In this document: in pieces, positions 13,836 through 23,398 of the stretch
How the letters are laid out: every line of letters starts with the position of its first letter
Numbering within the stretch: the stretch's first letter is position 1
DNA from: Halobacterium bonnevillei
GTDB taxonomy: Archaea > Halobacteriota > Halobacteria > Halobacteriales > Halobacteriaceae
DNA: 64,000 nucleotides
Direction: 5' to 3'
Assembly: GCF_009831555.1 (NCBI RefSeq)
Contig: NZ_WUUU01000001.1
Coordinates: 62,001 to 126,000, forward strand
Notes under the pieces: model-generated
Database searches by the model: none
The model's input: only the letters and a program-made list of their open reading frames with translations
What the model was told of the DNA's origin: nothing
Made by a program: the position numbers and the translations under genes

Positions 13836-14666
13836 CTACTGAGTCCTCGCCGACTCGAATTCGTCCGCCACGGTGGCTACCGCCGTGGTCTGTCGGGCCA
13901 GTTCCTCGCTGTCCAGAATCAGTCCGTTCGTCTCGGCCCGGACGGTTCCGGCGTCGCCGGCTAGCTCTTCCTGGAGTTTCTGTTCGATGCCGTCGGTGAG
14001 CTTTCCCGCGAGGAAGCCGTCGCTGTCGGGGACCGCTTCCAGAAGGACGTCGGATGCGTTCCCCACGAGGACCGAATCGAGCAGGGCGGGCTCGCGGAGT
14101 TCGTTCCTGGCTCGGGTAGTGAGTGTTTCCCGTGCGAGTTCGTCCGAGGTCCCGACGACGGCGAACCCCTCGACTGCCTCCGCCTCGATGTCGACGGGCA
14201 CGTCGCTGAGTCCGGGGACGTCGCCATCTCCGGCGCCGATGACGAGACCGTCGGTCGCGTGGTCGTCCAGGTCCGCCTCGATGACCGTGAACGTGGACTT
14301 GTTCGAGCCGCCTTCGCCTCCGCTTCCGGTGCGCCGTTTGATCGTGCGCGCCCGGACGGGGCGGTCGTTGACGGTGCCGGCGAGCGTGGGCGTTCCGAAT
14401 ACCCCGCCGCCCTCCGGCGTGAGGTCTGCTCGTCGGCCGGCGTGGCGCCACGCTCGCCGCTTCAAAAGGGCAATCACGAGGCTGCCGGCGAGGAGGGGGA
14501 CGGCCGCGAACGCGAACATGCCAAACGGGCCGTCCAGCGGGAGCATGTCCGGCGTTACAGTCGGGGCGGCCCGGCCGGAGAAGACGGCGACCGTCGCTCC
14601 GAACACCACCAGCCCCCACGCGAACAGTGCAATCGTGTATACTGACTTTTTTCGCAACATATTCAT
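13836..14666 (-). CDS. Haloarchaeal membrane protein of unknown function
   Basis: A 276-aa protein with two hydrophobic segments: SVYTIALFAWGLVVFGATVA near residue 8 and FGMFAFAAVPLLAGSLVIAL near 48. It then has a long soluble acidic domain with an N-terminal strand-rich part (VFGTPTLAGTVNDRPVRART) and a helical C-terminus. The layout recalls conserved haloarchaeal proteins with a cytoplasmic or external domain anchored by two helices, but I do not recognise the family. It stands alone. Confidence 0.7.
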   Translation of the reverse strand: MNMLRKKSVYTIALFAWGLVVFGATVAVFSGRAAPTVTPDMLPLDGPFGMFAFAAVPLLAGSLVIALLKRRAWRHAGRRADLTPEGGGVFGTPTLAGTVNDRPVRARTIKRRTGSGGEGGSNKSTFTVIEADLDDHATDGLVIGAGDGDVPGLSDVPVDIEAEAVEGFAVVGTSDELARETLTTRARNELREPALLDSVLVGNASDVLLEAVPDSDGFLAGKLTDGIEQKLQEELAGDAGTVRAETNGLILDSEELARQTTAVATVADEFESARTQ

Positions 14667-15070
14667 TCACGTTTGGCGAGGGTTTCAGCACTCGACGATT
14701 TAATTCTATTCCCTGTCAGACCCTCGGGCGCGGACACAGAACGGGGGATTGGGACGCGGGCGCGCCACAATGCCGCGCGTTGCGTCGGTGCGTACGCGTG
14801 CTGTATTACCGCCCGGCTGACAAAAATCGGAGATTCGTGCTCGAGCGACGGATCGAATCTCGTTCGCAGAACGAACTCGCGACGCAGCGATTCAGTGGAT
14901 TTCGCGGGCCCACATCGGGACAGACGTTTCGGTCCAAGCCCGACGGTTTCGAGAGCCTCAATGCCAGGCGCGTGGTGCCACTACGCTCGGACTTGGGGCG
15001 CCGCCGATGTGAGCCGGACGCGTCCACCGAACTCGCAGTGCGAATGGACGAATGGGAGCCCAGGGCCGTT
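14667..15070. other. Intergenic region upstream of the 13836 gene and downstream of gdhB
   Basis: GC-rich; open frames are shadows and no RNA gene or repeat is seen. Confidence 0.5.
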
Positions 15071-16375
15071 CTACGGCCAGAGGCCGCGCGTGTCGTGGGC
15101 GTCCGCGATTCGTGATAGCGCGACGATGTATGCTGCGTCGCGCCAGGTCACGTCGTGGGCCTCGAATTCCGTTCGGACGTCCGCCCAGGCGGCCAGCATC
15201 TCCGTCTCCAGTTCGTCGTTGACGCGTTCCAGCGACCACGCGCGGCGGTTGATGTCCTGGAGCCACTCGAAGTAGCTCACCGTCACGCCGCCGGCGTTCG
15301 CCAGGATGTCCGGAATCACGGGGACGTCGCGTTCGGCGAAGATCGCGCTCGCCGTACTCGTCGTCGGGCCGTTCGCGCCCTCGATGACGATGTCTGCGGT
15401 GATGTCGTCCGCGTTGTCTTCCGTGAGGACGTTCCCGATTGCGGCGGGAATCACGACGTCGACGTCGAGTTCCAGTAGTTCGTCGTTGGTCACCGTTTCC
15501 GGCGCCTCGTGGGTCATCACGGCCTCGGGCTCCTCGTCGTGGGGCGGAATGGCGTGCGTGTCCAGGCCGTTCGGGTCGTAGATGCCGCCGTTGACGTCGC
15601 TGACGGCGACGACGTTCGCGCCCCAGTCGTCGAGGAGTTTCGCGGCGTTGGAGCCGACGCTCCCGAAGCCCTGGACGGCGATCGAGGTTTCCTTGATGTT
15701 CTTGTCGTAGTAGTCGATTGCTTCTCGGGTGATGATGGCGACGCTCCGGCCGGGTGCGCCGTCGCGGCCTTTGCTGCCGCCGACGATGGGTGGTTTGCCG
15801 GTGACGACCCCCGGGATGGTTTCGCCTTCCTGCATGGAGTAGGCGTCCATCAGCCAGGCCATGGTCTGGGGGTCGGTTCCCATGTCGGGGGCGGGGATGT
15901 CTTTGGTCGGGCCGATGACGGCCCGGATTTCGTCGGTGAAGCGGCGCGTCAGTTGTTCTTTCTCGTCGTCGCTGAGGTCCTTGGGGTTGACCGCGATGCC
16001 GCCTTTCGCGCCGCCGAACGGGATGTCCATGACGGCGCACTTCCAGGTCATCCACATACCGAGGCCGACGCACTCCTCGCGCGTGACGTCGGGATGGTAG
16101 CGGAGGCCGCCCTTGAATGGGCCGCGGACGCTGTCGTGTTGCGCTCGGTAGCCGGTGTAGACCTCGACGTCGCCGTTGTCTCGCTCGATGGGGACGGCGA
16201 CTTCGTGGACTTTCTTCGGGTGTTTGAGCCGTTCGACGATGTTCTGGTCGATGTCGAGTTGCTCGGCGGCGTGTTGGAGTTGCCGGCGAGCGGTCTCGAG
16301 CGCCGATTCCGGTTCTTCGGATTCTGCGTTCGTCGTCTCGTCGGCGTCGTGGGTGGAGTCAGGTGTCGAGGCCAT
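15071..16375 (-). CDS. gdhB: Glutamate dehydrogenase
   Basis: A 434-aa Glu/Leu/Phe/Val dehydrogenase that interconverts glutamate and 2-oxoglutarate plus ammonia, in the cytoplasm. Visible family motifs: [20 protein letters not shown] (substrate-binding Lys), [18 protein letters not shown] with the catalytic Lys, [10 protein letters not shown], and the NAD(P) fold starting [15 protein letters not shown]. The ~35-residue acidic N-terminal extension is typical of haloarchaeal forms. Length is normal. A 47-aa zinc-ribbon gene sits 1 nt upstream. NAD versus NADP preference cannot be read from sequence alone. Confidence 0.95.
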   Translation of the reverse strand: MASTPDSTHDADETTNAESEEPESALETARRQLQHAAEQLDIDQNIVERLKHPKKVHEVAVPIERDNGDVEVYTGYRAQHDSVRGPFKGGLRYHPDVTREECVGLGMWMTWKCAVMDIPFGGAKGGIAVNPKDLSDDEKEQLTRRFTDEIRAVIGPTKDIPAPDMGTDPQTMAWLMDAYSMQEGETIPGVVTGKPPIVGGSKGRDGAPGRSVAIITREAIDYYDKNIKETSIAVQGFGSVGSNAAKLLDDWGANVVAVSDVNGGIYDPNGLDTHAIPPHDEEPEAVMTHEAPETVTNDELLELDVDVVIPAAIGNVLTEDNADDITADIVIEGANGPTTSTASAIFAERDVPVIPDILANAGGVTVSYFEWLQDINRRAWSLERVNDELETEMLAAWADVRTEFEAHDVTWRDAAYIVALSRIADAHDTRGLWP

Positions 16376-16376
16376 G

Positions 16377-16520
16377 TTATTCGAGCGGCGTTCTGCGATT
16401 CCGCATCGCGCTCCCGCAGTCGGGACACGTTCCGGGGTTCGTCTCTTCGAGTACGACGTTGCCGCACTCGAAGCACTCGTAGGGGGATTCTTCGTCCGAA
16501 TGTTGGTCTACGTCTCTCAT
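16377..16520 (-). CDS. 47-aa rubrerythrin-like zinc ribbon protein
   Basis: A short gene (47 codons plus stop) encoding [33 protein letters not shown]. The two CxxC pairs (CFEC, CPDC) form a rubredoxin-like zinc ribbon of the DUF7129 type often annotated as rubrerythrin-like in haloarchaea. It ends 1 nt before the gdhB start and is probably co-transcribed with it. The role of these zinc micro-proteins is largely unknown. Confidence 0.75.
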   Translation of the reverse strand: MRDVDQHSDEESPYECFECGNVVLEETNPGTCPDCGSAMRNRRTPLE

Positions 16521-16741
16521 TGCTGATCGAGAGTACCGGCAGTGACCCGAGGGGTACTCTACGAAACCGTATTAGGGATACAAGGGAGTATTCGGTAGTT
16601 GACCATCGAACCGCGAAACGAAGACGGGGGTTTACTGTTCAACGACACGCCGAACGCGGGGGCGTATGACAGTCTCGCGTGCTCGTTTCGAGGTGGAGAA
16701 CGGAGGTAGCGGCTGCCGGGACGGGGCTGGGATGGATTGGT

Positions 16742-19614
16742 TCAGTCGGCGCGCTGGCTGGCGACGGGCGTGTGGTCGTCGATGAGTGCCGCGAACAGTT
16801 TGCGTTGGGCGGTTCGTACGTGCTGGTAGAACGCCTGCGGTGAGATGTCGAGGGAGTCGGCGACGGCTTCGCCGGTCGCCTTGCGTGGTGATTCGAAGAA
16901 GCCGCTGTAGTACGCCGTCTCCAGGACTTCGAGTTGCCTGTCAGTCAGGCGTTCGAGGACTGACGCGTAGAATCCGTGTTCGGAGGCCTGTTCGCGGGTC
17001 TGCTTGGACGTGAGTTCGACGTCGCCGAAGCGTTCGCTGACGAGTTCTGTGACGTGTCTGGCATCGCCGGCCCCCGGGACGTCGATGACCAGCGTCGTGG
17101 TGGCCTGTGTCGCCGTCGCAGACTGGAGGACGGCGCCGTGGTCGGCCAGCTCGGTTGCGAGGAACGGCTCGGAGAGCTGGAGGCGGAGCACGCCACCGGT
17201 GTCGCCGCCGCGAATCCGCTGGACGCCCTCGAAGACTGCGAGGCCGTCCGCGGCCGCGACGACGGCGTCGAGTGGCGCGTCTTCGACGGTGACGAAGACG
17301 TGGTTGCCGCTGGCGGTCTGCTGGACGCCGCCCTCGTAGGTGACCGTGCAGTCGGCGGCCCCGGCCAGCTGCGTGAGCACGAACGAGGGCGCGGTGACCG
17401 CGTACTCGACGCGCGTCATCGACGTCGTGAGGAGCGCGCGCTTGCGTTCGCTGGCGCTGATGGCGGCGGCGATGGTCTCGCCGAGTTCCGCGAGCACGGT
17501 CTGGATGGTTTCGTCGAAGGCGTCGGGGGTGTCCGCGTATACTGTCAGGACGCCGTACGAGAGGTCGTTGTACACCAGGGGGATGCTCAACACGGAGAGG
17601 AAGTCCCGCGAGATGGCGTCCTTCCGCCAGGCGGCCGCACGGAGGTCGGCGGCGACGTTCGACACCAGTGTCACGTCGCCGGTGGCCGCGGTGCGGCCCG
17701 CCGGCTCGACGCCGTTCGGGGACACGGGGAACGATTGGGTGTCGACGTAGCCCTGGTCGGTCCCGGCCCAGGCCTGTGGCGAGAGCGTCTCGTTCGCGGA
17801 GTCGACGCTGCCGATCCAGGCGAACTGGAAGCGGCCGTCGGCGGTGAGGCGTTCGCAGACGGTGTGGTCGATCTCCTCGCGGGTCTCGGACTGGACGAGC
17901 GCCTGGTCGATCTCCCGGATGGTGCGGTTGATGTGGTTGAGCGTGGTGAGCTGGTCGTTCTGGCGTTGCAGCTCGCGGTCCTGCTCGCGGAGCTGGGACT
18001 CGCGGCTGACGCGGTCGAGGGCCGCCTCCGCGGTTGCGGCGAGCAGGTCGGCGAGCTCTCGGGTCACGTCGTCGAACGCGTCGACGTCGGTGGAGCCGGC
18101 GATGAACACGCCGTGGTTGCCGAGGGGGATGTACGCCGCGCTGCGGAGGTCCGTCGCGGGATTCGTGAGGCGGTCTGCGTCGTGGACGTCCGCGAGGAAC
18201 AGCGCCTCGTTCTCCACGAAACTGTGGCTGGTGAGGTCGCGGCCGTCCGCGTGCACGGACGGGAGGGGGCCGTGTGCGTTCCGCATTCCCTGCGAGTGGG
18301 CGGCGGGCTGGAGGTGGTTCTCGTCGGCGTCGAAGAGGTAGACAGCGCTGGCGTCGAGCCCGAGGACTGCCGGCGTATCCTCGACGACGTGTTGGGCGAT
18401 CTCCTGGTGGGTTTCGGCGTACAGGAAGTCGCGTGCGGTCTCCTGGAGGGTGGCCAGCGCCTGCTCGCGTTGCTTGCGTTTCGTGATGTCCCGACAGCTG
18501 TAGAGGACTGTGCCCTCCTGGATTGCGACCTCGCGGACGTTCACGAGGAGGGTGTGTTCGCGGCCCGCTTTGTCCGTGGCCGTCGTCTCGATGTTCTTCA
18601 GGACACCCTCTTCGGCGAGCTCCTCGCGGTCGAAGAGGTCCTTGCCGAGCAGGTCGTCGATGGTTCCCATGTCGCGGATTTCGTCGGCGGTGTAGCCGAA
18701 GATGAAGTGGACGTTCGGGCAGACGTACGTGTAGTCGTCGTCCTCGTCGGTGATGAGGACGGTGTCGGTCATGTTGTTGAGCGTGACGCGGTGCAGTTCC
18801 TCGGACTGCCGGAGTTCCCGTTCGAGTTCGACGCGGTCGGTGATGTCGACGCTGTCGACGATGATGGAGACGAGGTCGCCGCGTTCGTCCGTGACCGGCT
18901 GGACGGACAGTTCGAGGACGTGATCGCCGGCGACACCGGATTGGGTGACGACCGCGTGGCCAAACTCGCCGTTGGTGGCAGTGTCGACGAGATTGCGGAC
19001 GTCGGCCCGTGCTTGCTGGTCGTCCGGCCACCAGGGGAGCGTCCAGAACTGGTCGCCCACGACGGCGTCGGCGTCCGCGTCGACCATGTCGCGGGCGGTC
19101 TGGTTGACGCGCACGAGCGCCCGCCGGGGTCGAGCACCCAGGTCGCGGTCCGGGTGTCGTGGAACGTGGCGTCGAACTGGCGGGCGCGCTCGCGCTGTGT
19201 CGCCGACCGCTGGGCGGCCCGGAGCGCCTCCTCGGTTCTCCGACGGGCGTCCTCGACGGTGGCGTCGAGTGCGCCCGAAACTGCGAGGTAGTCGGTGACG
19301 CCTGCTTCGATTGCTTCGCTGGCGATCTGTTCGCTGCCGTCGGCCGTCCCGAGAAGAATCGGCAACGTCACAGTGGTCTCACGGAGTTGCTCGACGAGGT
19401 CGACACCAGTCGATTCCGGGAGACTGTATTCGGCGACGACGCAATCCGGGTTCGTCTGATGGATGGTGTCGGCGGCGGCTGCTGTGTCCGGTGCGCTGTG
19501 GACGGTCGCGTTCGTCTGGGCTCGCAGCGAGTCCGCGTACGCAATTATCCACGCCGAATCGCCGACTGTGACGACGGTGGAATCGTCGAGAATGCTAGTT
19601 GCTGTGGAAACCAT
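16742..19614 (-). pseudogene. Sensor/regulator with receiver, PAS, GAF and bacterio-opsin-activator HTH-10 domains, frameshifted
   Basis: Read 5' to 3' on the minus strand: an N-terminal receiver-like domain (~residues 1-130, VVTVGDSAWIIAY, CVVAEYSLPESTGVDLV), PAS segments (ATWVLDPGG; TVLITDEDDDYTYV), two GAF domains (LGLDASAVYLFDAD; FQFAWIGSVDSANETL), a Bat-type domain and a C-terminal HTH-10 (LTDRQLEVLETAYYSGFF, QAFYQHVRTAQRKL). These proteins regulate transcription in response to redox, light or small molecules. A one-base loss in a G-rich run near 19120-19126 puts the receiver in a different frame from the rest. The ORF after the break is open for 790 codons, so the change is recent or an error. 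Confidence 0.8.
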
Positions 19615-20013
19615 GGACGAGAGTGGGAACCCCTCGGTTCGACGGTGAATGAAGGACGCTGTGGGGCATCGTTGTTTGCCTTCTATCCGTCGGACGCGCA
19701 AAACCCCTATTGTTTACTATTCAACCATGATCGCCCCAGCCCCCTTCTATATCAACCGGAAAATAGTGAGACGGTGCTCTTTGGAGGTGGTAGTTTGGTT
19801 TCGGTGGCGCAACACCAACGAAGAACTCGGTCATTCATTGTCACAGGAGATCGCAGGGGCCAGTTAGCGTCAGGAGATATCATGTGGTATTGGCGGATTT
19901 TGGGTTAGAGTGGCTCTATTGAAATCCTATTGGTCAGATACGATCTGCTGTGAGACAGCCGGTAAGTGGGGTTGGGAACGTAACAGGTTTGTCGGACAGA
20001 GGCTCTTTATGAG
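19615..20013. other. Intergenic stretch without a supported gene
   Basis: It contains the upstream region of the regulator and an AT-rich patch near 19700-19780. The open frame at 19159-19908 is antisense to the regulator and not credible. Confidence 0.5.
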
Positions 20014-20238
20014 ATGTCGCCTGTGAAACACCTCTACAATCGGGTTGATACGTGGCTACGAGAGCTCCCCCCAGGAGCGTACGCCGTCTTCTACGGGGCA
20101 GCGGGCGGCGTCGGAGTGCTCCTCGTAGGTCTCCTGCTCAGTCAAGAACTGCTCGTCGTGCAGGCGCTCATGATGGCTCTCGTGCTCTTCAGCTTGGAGT
20201 TGGTATTTGGAATCAACCAACCGACGACGGAGGACTGA
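20014..20238 (+). CDS. Small membrane protein
   Basis: A 74-aa protein with two adjacent hydrophobic helices (AYAVFYGAAGGVGVLLVGLL and LLVVQALMMALVLFSLELVF), a charged N-terminus and a short acidic C-terminus. It resembles small haloarchaeal membrane proteins of unknown function. Confidence 0.6.
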   Translation: MSPVKHLYNRVDTWLRELPPGAYAVFYGAAGGVGVLLVGLLLSQELLVVQALMMALVLFSLELVFGINQPTTED

Positions 20239-20338
20239 ACGTCGTCTTCTCTGCAGTACTCCCTCTATCCCCTGTACTGACCACTGTCCGCGGAGCGGCA
20301 TCGCTACAGTTTTCAGAATCGCATCAGAAATCTAATCG

Positions 20339-20620
20339 ATGCCCTCCAACAAAGCGACAGCCGCGGCCCCGATAGTAACTGGCGTCCTTCTCGCCGGGAC
20401 GGCTACACGAGAAGTCACACAGAACGGACTCGAAATCTGGACGACGCTGGCCCTCGTCGGTGGCTTCTCCGCGATCGCTGTCGGCCTCGGCGTTCTGACC
20501 GGTCTCAGTGGCTTCGACTCCGACGACGACCTCAATGGACACTACGACCGGACAACAGTCGCGCTCGCGGGCCTCGCACTGACGAGTATCGCCCTCGGTG
20601 CCGGGATCGCGTTGTCGTAG
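20339..20620 (+). CDS. Small membrane protein
   Basis: A 93-aa protein with about three hydrophobic segments (AAAPIVTGVLLAGTAT, TLALVGGFSAIAVGLGVLTGL, TVALAGLALTSIALGAGIAL). No cofactor motif is visible. It is in the same orientation as the membrane gene at 20014, with a 100-nt gap. Confidence 0.55.
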   Translation: MPSNKATAAAPIVTGVLLAGTATREVTQNGLEIWTTLALVGGFSAIAVGLGVLTGLSGFDSDDDLNGHYDRTTVALAGLALTSIALGAGIALS

Positions 20621-20729
20621 ACGACACCAACCGACCTGCATCCACGCTGTGTCCGATACTTGCTTGACGTGTGCTGTCATTCGAGGCACGCAACCGTGCG
20701 CGCCACCGCCGTTGTTCAGTGGATAGCCT

Positions 20730-21050
20730 CTACGTAGCGATTCTTCCCCACATGGGTGCATCCGAACACGGACCATCCACCCCAGTCACTCGTTCTTTGG
20801 TGGCGACGTATTCCCTGACCGTGAACTCCGCTACCACCTCGGCGTGCAGGCCTGGTACCGCCTCGAAGAGCTGGCCGTACTCGTCGCGAATCCCGTCGCG
20901 ACTCACCGCGATGACCTCGATCTCGCCGAACGTCGTGATCTCCGCTTCCTTGGCGTAATAGGAGGCGAACGCAGCAATATCTCCGTCGTTGTAAGATTCC
21001 GTCTGCCGTTGAACGACCGTCTCCGGTGCCGAATGTGAGCCATCTGCCAT
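20730..21050 (-). pseudogene. SnoaL/NTF2-like protein, probably 3'-truncated
   Basis: The NTF2/SnoaL-like start is present: VVQRQTESYNDGDIAAFASYYA, then EIEVIAVSRDGIRDEYGQLF, LHAEVVAEFTV, ATKERVTGVDG. After this point the sequence becomes unrelated (CSDAPMWGRIAT) and stops, where relatives have two further strands. It may therefore be a truncated cone-fold protein. Catalytic role unknown. Confidence 0.5.
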
Positions 21051-21119
21051 GTGACTCAAGCCCGCACCACAGCCCCTAATAGTGTTGTTTCAAGCCAAGT
21101 TCTCCCGCTGTACCAGCGG

Positions 21120-21294
21120 CAGAGGTGCTGCGGGGGAAATCGTCGAACAGATTCTTCCCGGCGGTCCGTATCCCGATGGGACCGTCGCCTTTGTCACAGC
21201 TGTCGACCGGACGCTGAATGCGCCAGTCGTATCCTGTGACCGCGAACTGACCTACTCGGAGACGAGTACGCTGATCGACGTCGAAGAATACTGA
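21120..21294 (+). pseudogene. PIN-domain C-terminal remnant
   Basis: The frame ending at 21294 reads GGPYPDGTVAFVTAVDRT, NAPVVSCDRELTYSETSTL. This resembles the last third of a PIN-domain nuclease, with the typical Ala-rich helix and SxDREL segment. There is no N-terminal half. Confidence 0.4.
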
Positions 21295-21363
21295 CGACAA
21301 GCCCCCTGTTGTCTGAAAGACTAGCCAACTGGAAGGTAGGTCTCAGAGGCGGCGTTAGCTTCG

Positions 21364-22113
21364 TCAGCGGAGGACAACGAGTGCCACTCCGAGCAGGCTC
21401 AAGAGCGTTACCGCGACACCGAACCCGGGCGTGCTCGTCCCCGATTCCGTTGTACTATCATCCGTCGCCGTCGCGGGCGTTTCCGTCGGCGCTGTCGTCG
21501 TCAGCGTCTCCGTCACCGGGGTGGTCGTTTCAGTCGGCGTCACTGTCGTCGTCGGTAGGGCCTGGGTGCTGGCTCCCTGCACTGCGAACACGGAGAGCCC
21601 GGGCGAGTCCCCTCGGAAGGTCGCGTGGGTCGCATCGTCGCCAACCCGGCTGGTCGGGACAGCGGACTGCACACCGTGACCGTGTCGGGTGAGGTTCACG
21701 TTCGCCGGGTCGATGGCTACAGCTTCGATGGTCGTCTTGCTGATCCGGAACGTGAACTGCACGGCGTTGAGTTCAGAATCGAGGACCGAGTGCCTGACCT
21801 CGAAGTATCCGAGTGTCGCCTGACCGACAGGGAGGCTGAACGTGGCGTTCCCGGACGGGGTGTCGGTGCTCGTAACGGTGATCGTGTAGTCCCGGTCGGT
21901 GATGGTCGTGACAGACACGCCCGAGATTGCGATGCTCGCATCCGGCGCGAACGGGAGCGAACAGTCCACCGGAACGCCGGCACGGGCCTTCTGCACGTCC
22001 AGTTGCACTCCGCTCTCAGCCGTGGAGACGTCCGAGGACGTCTCCGCCGGTGGGACCGATCCAGTGGTTATCGGCGTGGAAGTGCGTGACTGCGTGGAGG
22101 TCCCGAACTATTG
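21364..22113 (-). pseudogene. PGF-pre-PGF / PGF-CTERM surface protein, N-terminally truncated
   Basis: The frame is open from a TAG at 22113; GTG at 22008 is the only early start. The middle (ATLGYFEVRHSVLDSELNAVQFTFRISKTTIEAV, in parts) matches the PGF-pre-PGF domain of the cohesin protein at 35883. A Thr-rich linker and a C-terminal STPGFGVAVTLLSLLGVAL, then an Arg, form a PGF-CTERM sorting signal. Full-length relatives carry an exported N-terminal signal and adhesion domains, absent here. It meets another truncated gene head-to-head near 22115. Confidence 0.65.
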
Positions 22114-22116
22114 CTA

Positions 22117-22651
22117 GGGTGTCAGCGCCGCGAGCCACCTCCAGCCGTTCCTGAACACCATCTCTGATCTGCCCGCTGATTTCGACGTCGGACTGTTTGA
22201 AGCCGCCAGTCTCTCGGAGACGAGTCAAAAGAACCCCTACGCGCCGATCATGTATTTCATGACCCTGCTGCGCAACTCCGAGACGCTTCGCGTCTCCGAC
22301 ACGTCGCGAGTCAACCTCATTTTTGTCGACGAGATCCACGACCAAATTCGTAGCGGGATGGCCTCGGACGCCATCTACCCGCCGGCCGTCGTGGAGGACA
22401 TCACGTCGACGTATCCCGACGCCACCGAGTCCTTGCTCGAAAGCGGACAGCTCACACTCTCGACGCACGATGCCTTCCCGTTCGGACTCGCAATCTTCGA
22501 CGACCGGATCGGGCTCGGCGGATACGACCCAGACTCTGGGTTGCTCAGCGCGTTCGTCGACACCGACGACCCGGACGCCAGAGCCTGGGCGCTCGCACTC
22601 TTCGACCCGTACCGAGCCTCTGCCGCGCCAGTGCCGACTCCCCGGGGCTGA
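22117..22651 (+). pseudogene. Transcriptional regulator C-terminal domain, HTH lost
   Basis: From a TAG at about 22114 to 22651 the frame encodes the sensor half of a haloarchaeal winged-helix regulator (AASHLQPFLNTISDLPADFD, RVNLIFVDEIHDQI, THDAFPFGLAIFDDRIGLGG, DTDDPDARAWALALFDPY). The N-terminal DNA-binding domain and a start codon are missing (first ATG at 22250). The C-terminal domain is a DUF1724-like ligand-binding part. Likely a remnant of an ancient rearrangement. Confidence 0.6.
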
Positions 22652-22766
22652 AATGTATCGCCTCGGAGTCACACCCCGAGGCTCTCGGCCGACTACGCTG
22701 GTAGATTGTTCGGTTGTTTCGGCCCCCTCGGGTCTGGTTAAGCCGGTTTAAAAGGATGAAGGCGGC

Positions 22767-23063
22767 CTATGTTTCCGAATGGTTAGCACGATGTGTTTCG
22801 ATGAGAGCTTCAAAATCGTCTGTGTCCTCGTAGTCCTCACGAAGGACTAGTGCCGCTCGGCCACGATCGGTAATTGCGTAGAGGCCGCTTTGTTCGCTGG
22901 GACCAATCTTGTCGACGAGGTTGTGGTCCGAGAGTTCGGGTAGCCGAGTATTGATGTAGTCCCGGTTTTTGTCGAGTTCCACGGCCAAGTTGGCTGCGTT
23001 GTTCCGCTTTCCGTCCGCGAGAGCGTCCAGAATCTCGAAATCAGTCGGATTTACCAGTCGCAT
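22767..23063 (-). CDS. PhiH1-repressor-like winged-helix regulator
   Basis: A 98-aa protein starting MRLVNPTDFEILDALADGKR, with NNAANLAVELDKNRDYINTRL forming the helix-turn-helix and GLYAITDRGRAALVLRED the wing. It belongs to the small archaeal winged-helix repressors that autoregulate or control nearby accessory genes. The ATG at 23063 is preferred over 23075. It stands alone, upstream of an AT-rich promoter-like region. Confidence 0.75.
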   Translation of the reverse strand: MRLVNPTDFEILDALADGKRNNAANLAVELDKNRDYINTRLPELSDHNLVDKIGPSEQSGLYAITDRGRAALVLREDYEDTDDFEALIETHRANHSET

Positions 23064-23398
23064 ATACGGAGCCAATATCGTTTGAGTATTAACAGTTTGG
23101 TCTGGCTGTATCTAACGGAACAGTGGCGATGGGGGAGAGAAAACCGACAATAAGGTTACCCTATCAAGGGGAATTGGGGTAACCAACGGCAGGGGGTGGA
23201 TTTAACCGGATGCTTAACATCCATCGGCCTCTCCCCAGTTGACCTTCTCTCGTTTCAAATATAAATGAAACGATATCATGCCAAATTCACTTCCAGTTAC
23301 TTTGTACAGACAGAGTCCTGAATGAATCCCAACCTATACTTCGTTGGGGATTGAGTACAAGTCCGGAAGCCGAGAACGCTTAGAATCGAAAGATGTCG
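23064..23398. other. Intergenic region
   Basis: AT-rich patches and repeated TTAA-like motifs are consistent with promoters of the 22767 gene and with the end of the 23399 gene. No gene is supported. Confidence 0.5.

Noticed and set aside
13657-13842. 61-codon frame before the 13836 gene
   Set aside because: No family-like segment and no ribosome site; base composition like the intergenic flanks.
13780-14691. Long open frames antisense and out of frame to the 13836 membrane gene
   Set aside because: Arg/His/Pro-rich or Ser-rich shadow composition; the 13836 frame has a clear membrane and acidic profile.
14958-16073. 371-codon arginine-rich frame overlapping gdhB
   Set aside because: Shadow of the glutamate dehydrogenase gene in another frame of GC-rich DNA.
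16941-19291. Very long frames (about 700-770 codons) overlapping the Bat-type regulator
   Set aside because: Composition (Arg/Pro-rich on the minus strand; Val/Glu/Asp/Arg shadow on the plus strand) and lack of domains; the HTH-10/GAF frame is clearly real.
22016-22672. 218-codon minus-strand frame
   Set aside because: Antisense to the regulator remnant, basic and repetitive; the plus frame has clear domain similarity.
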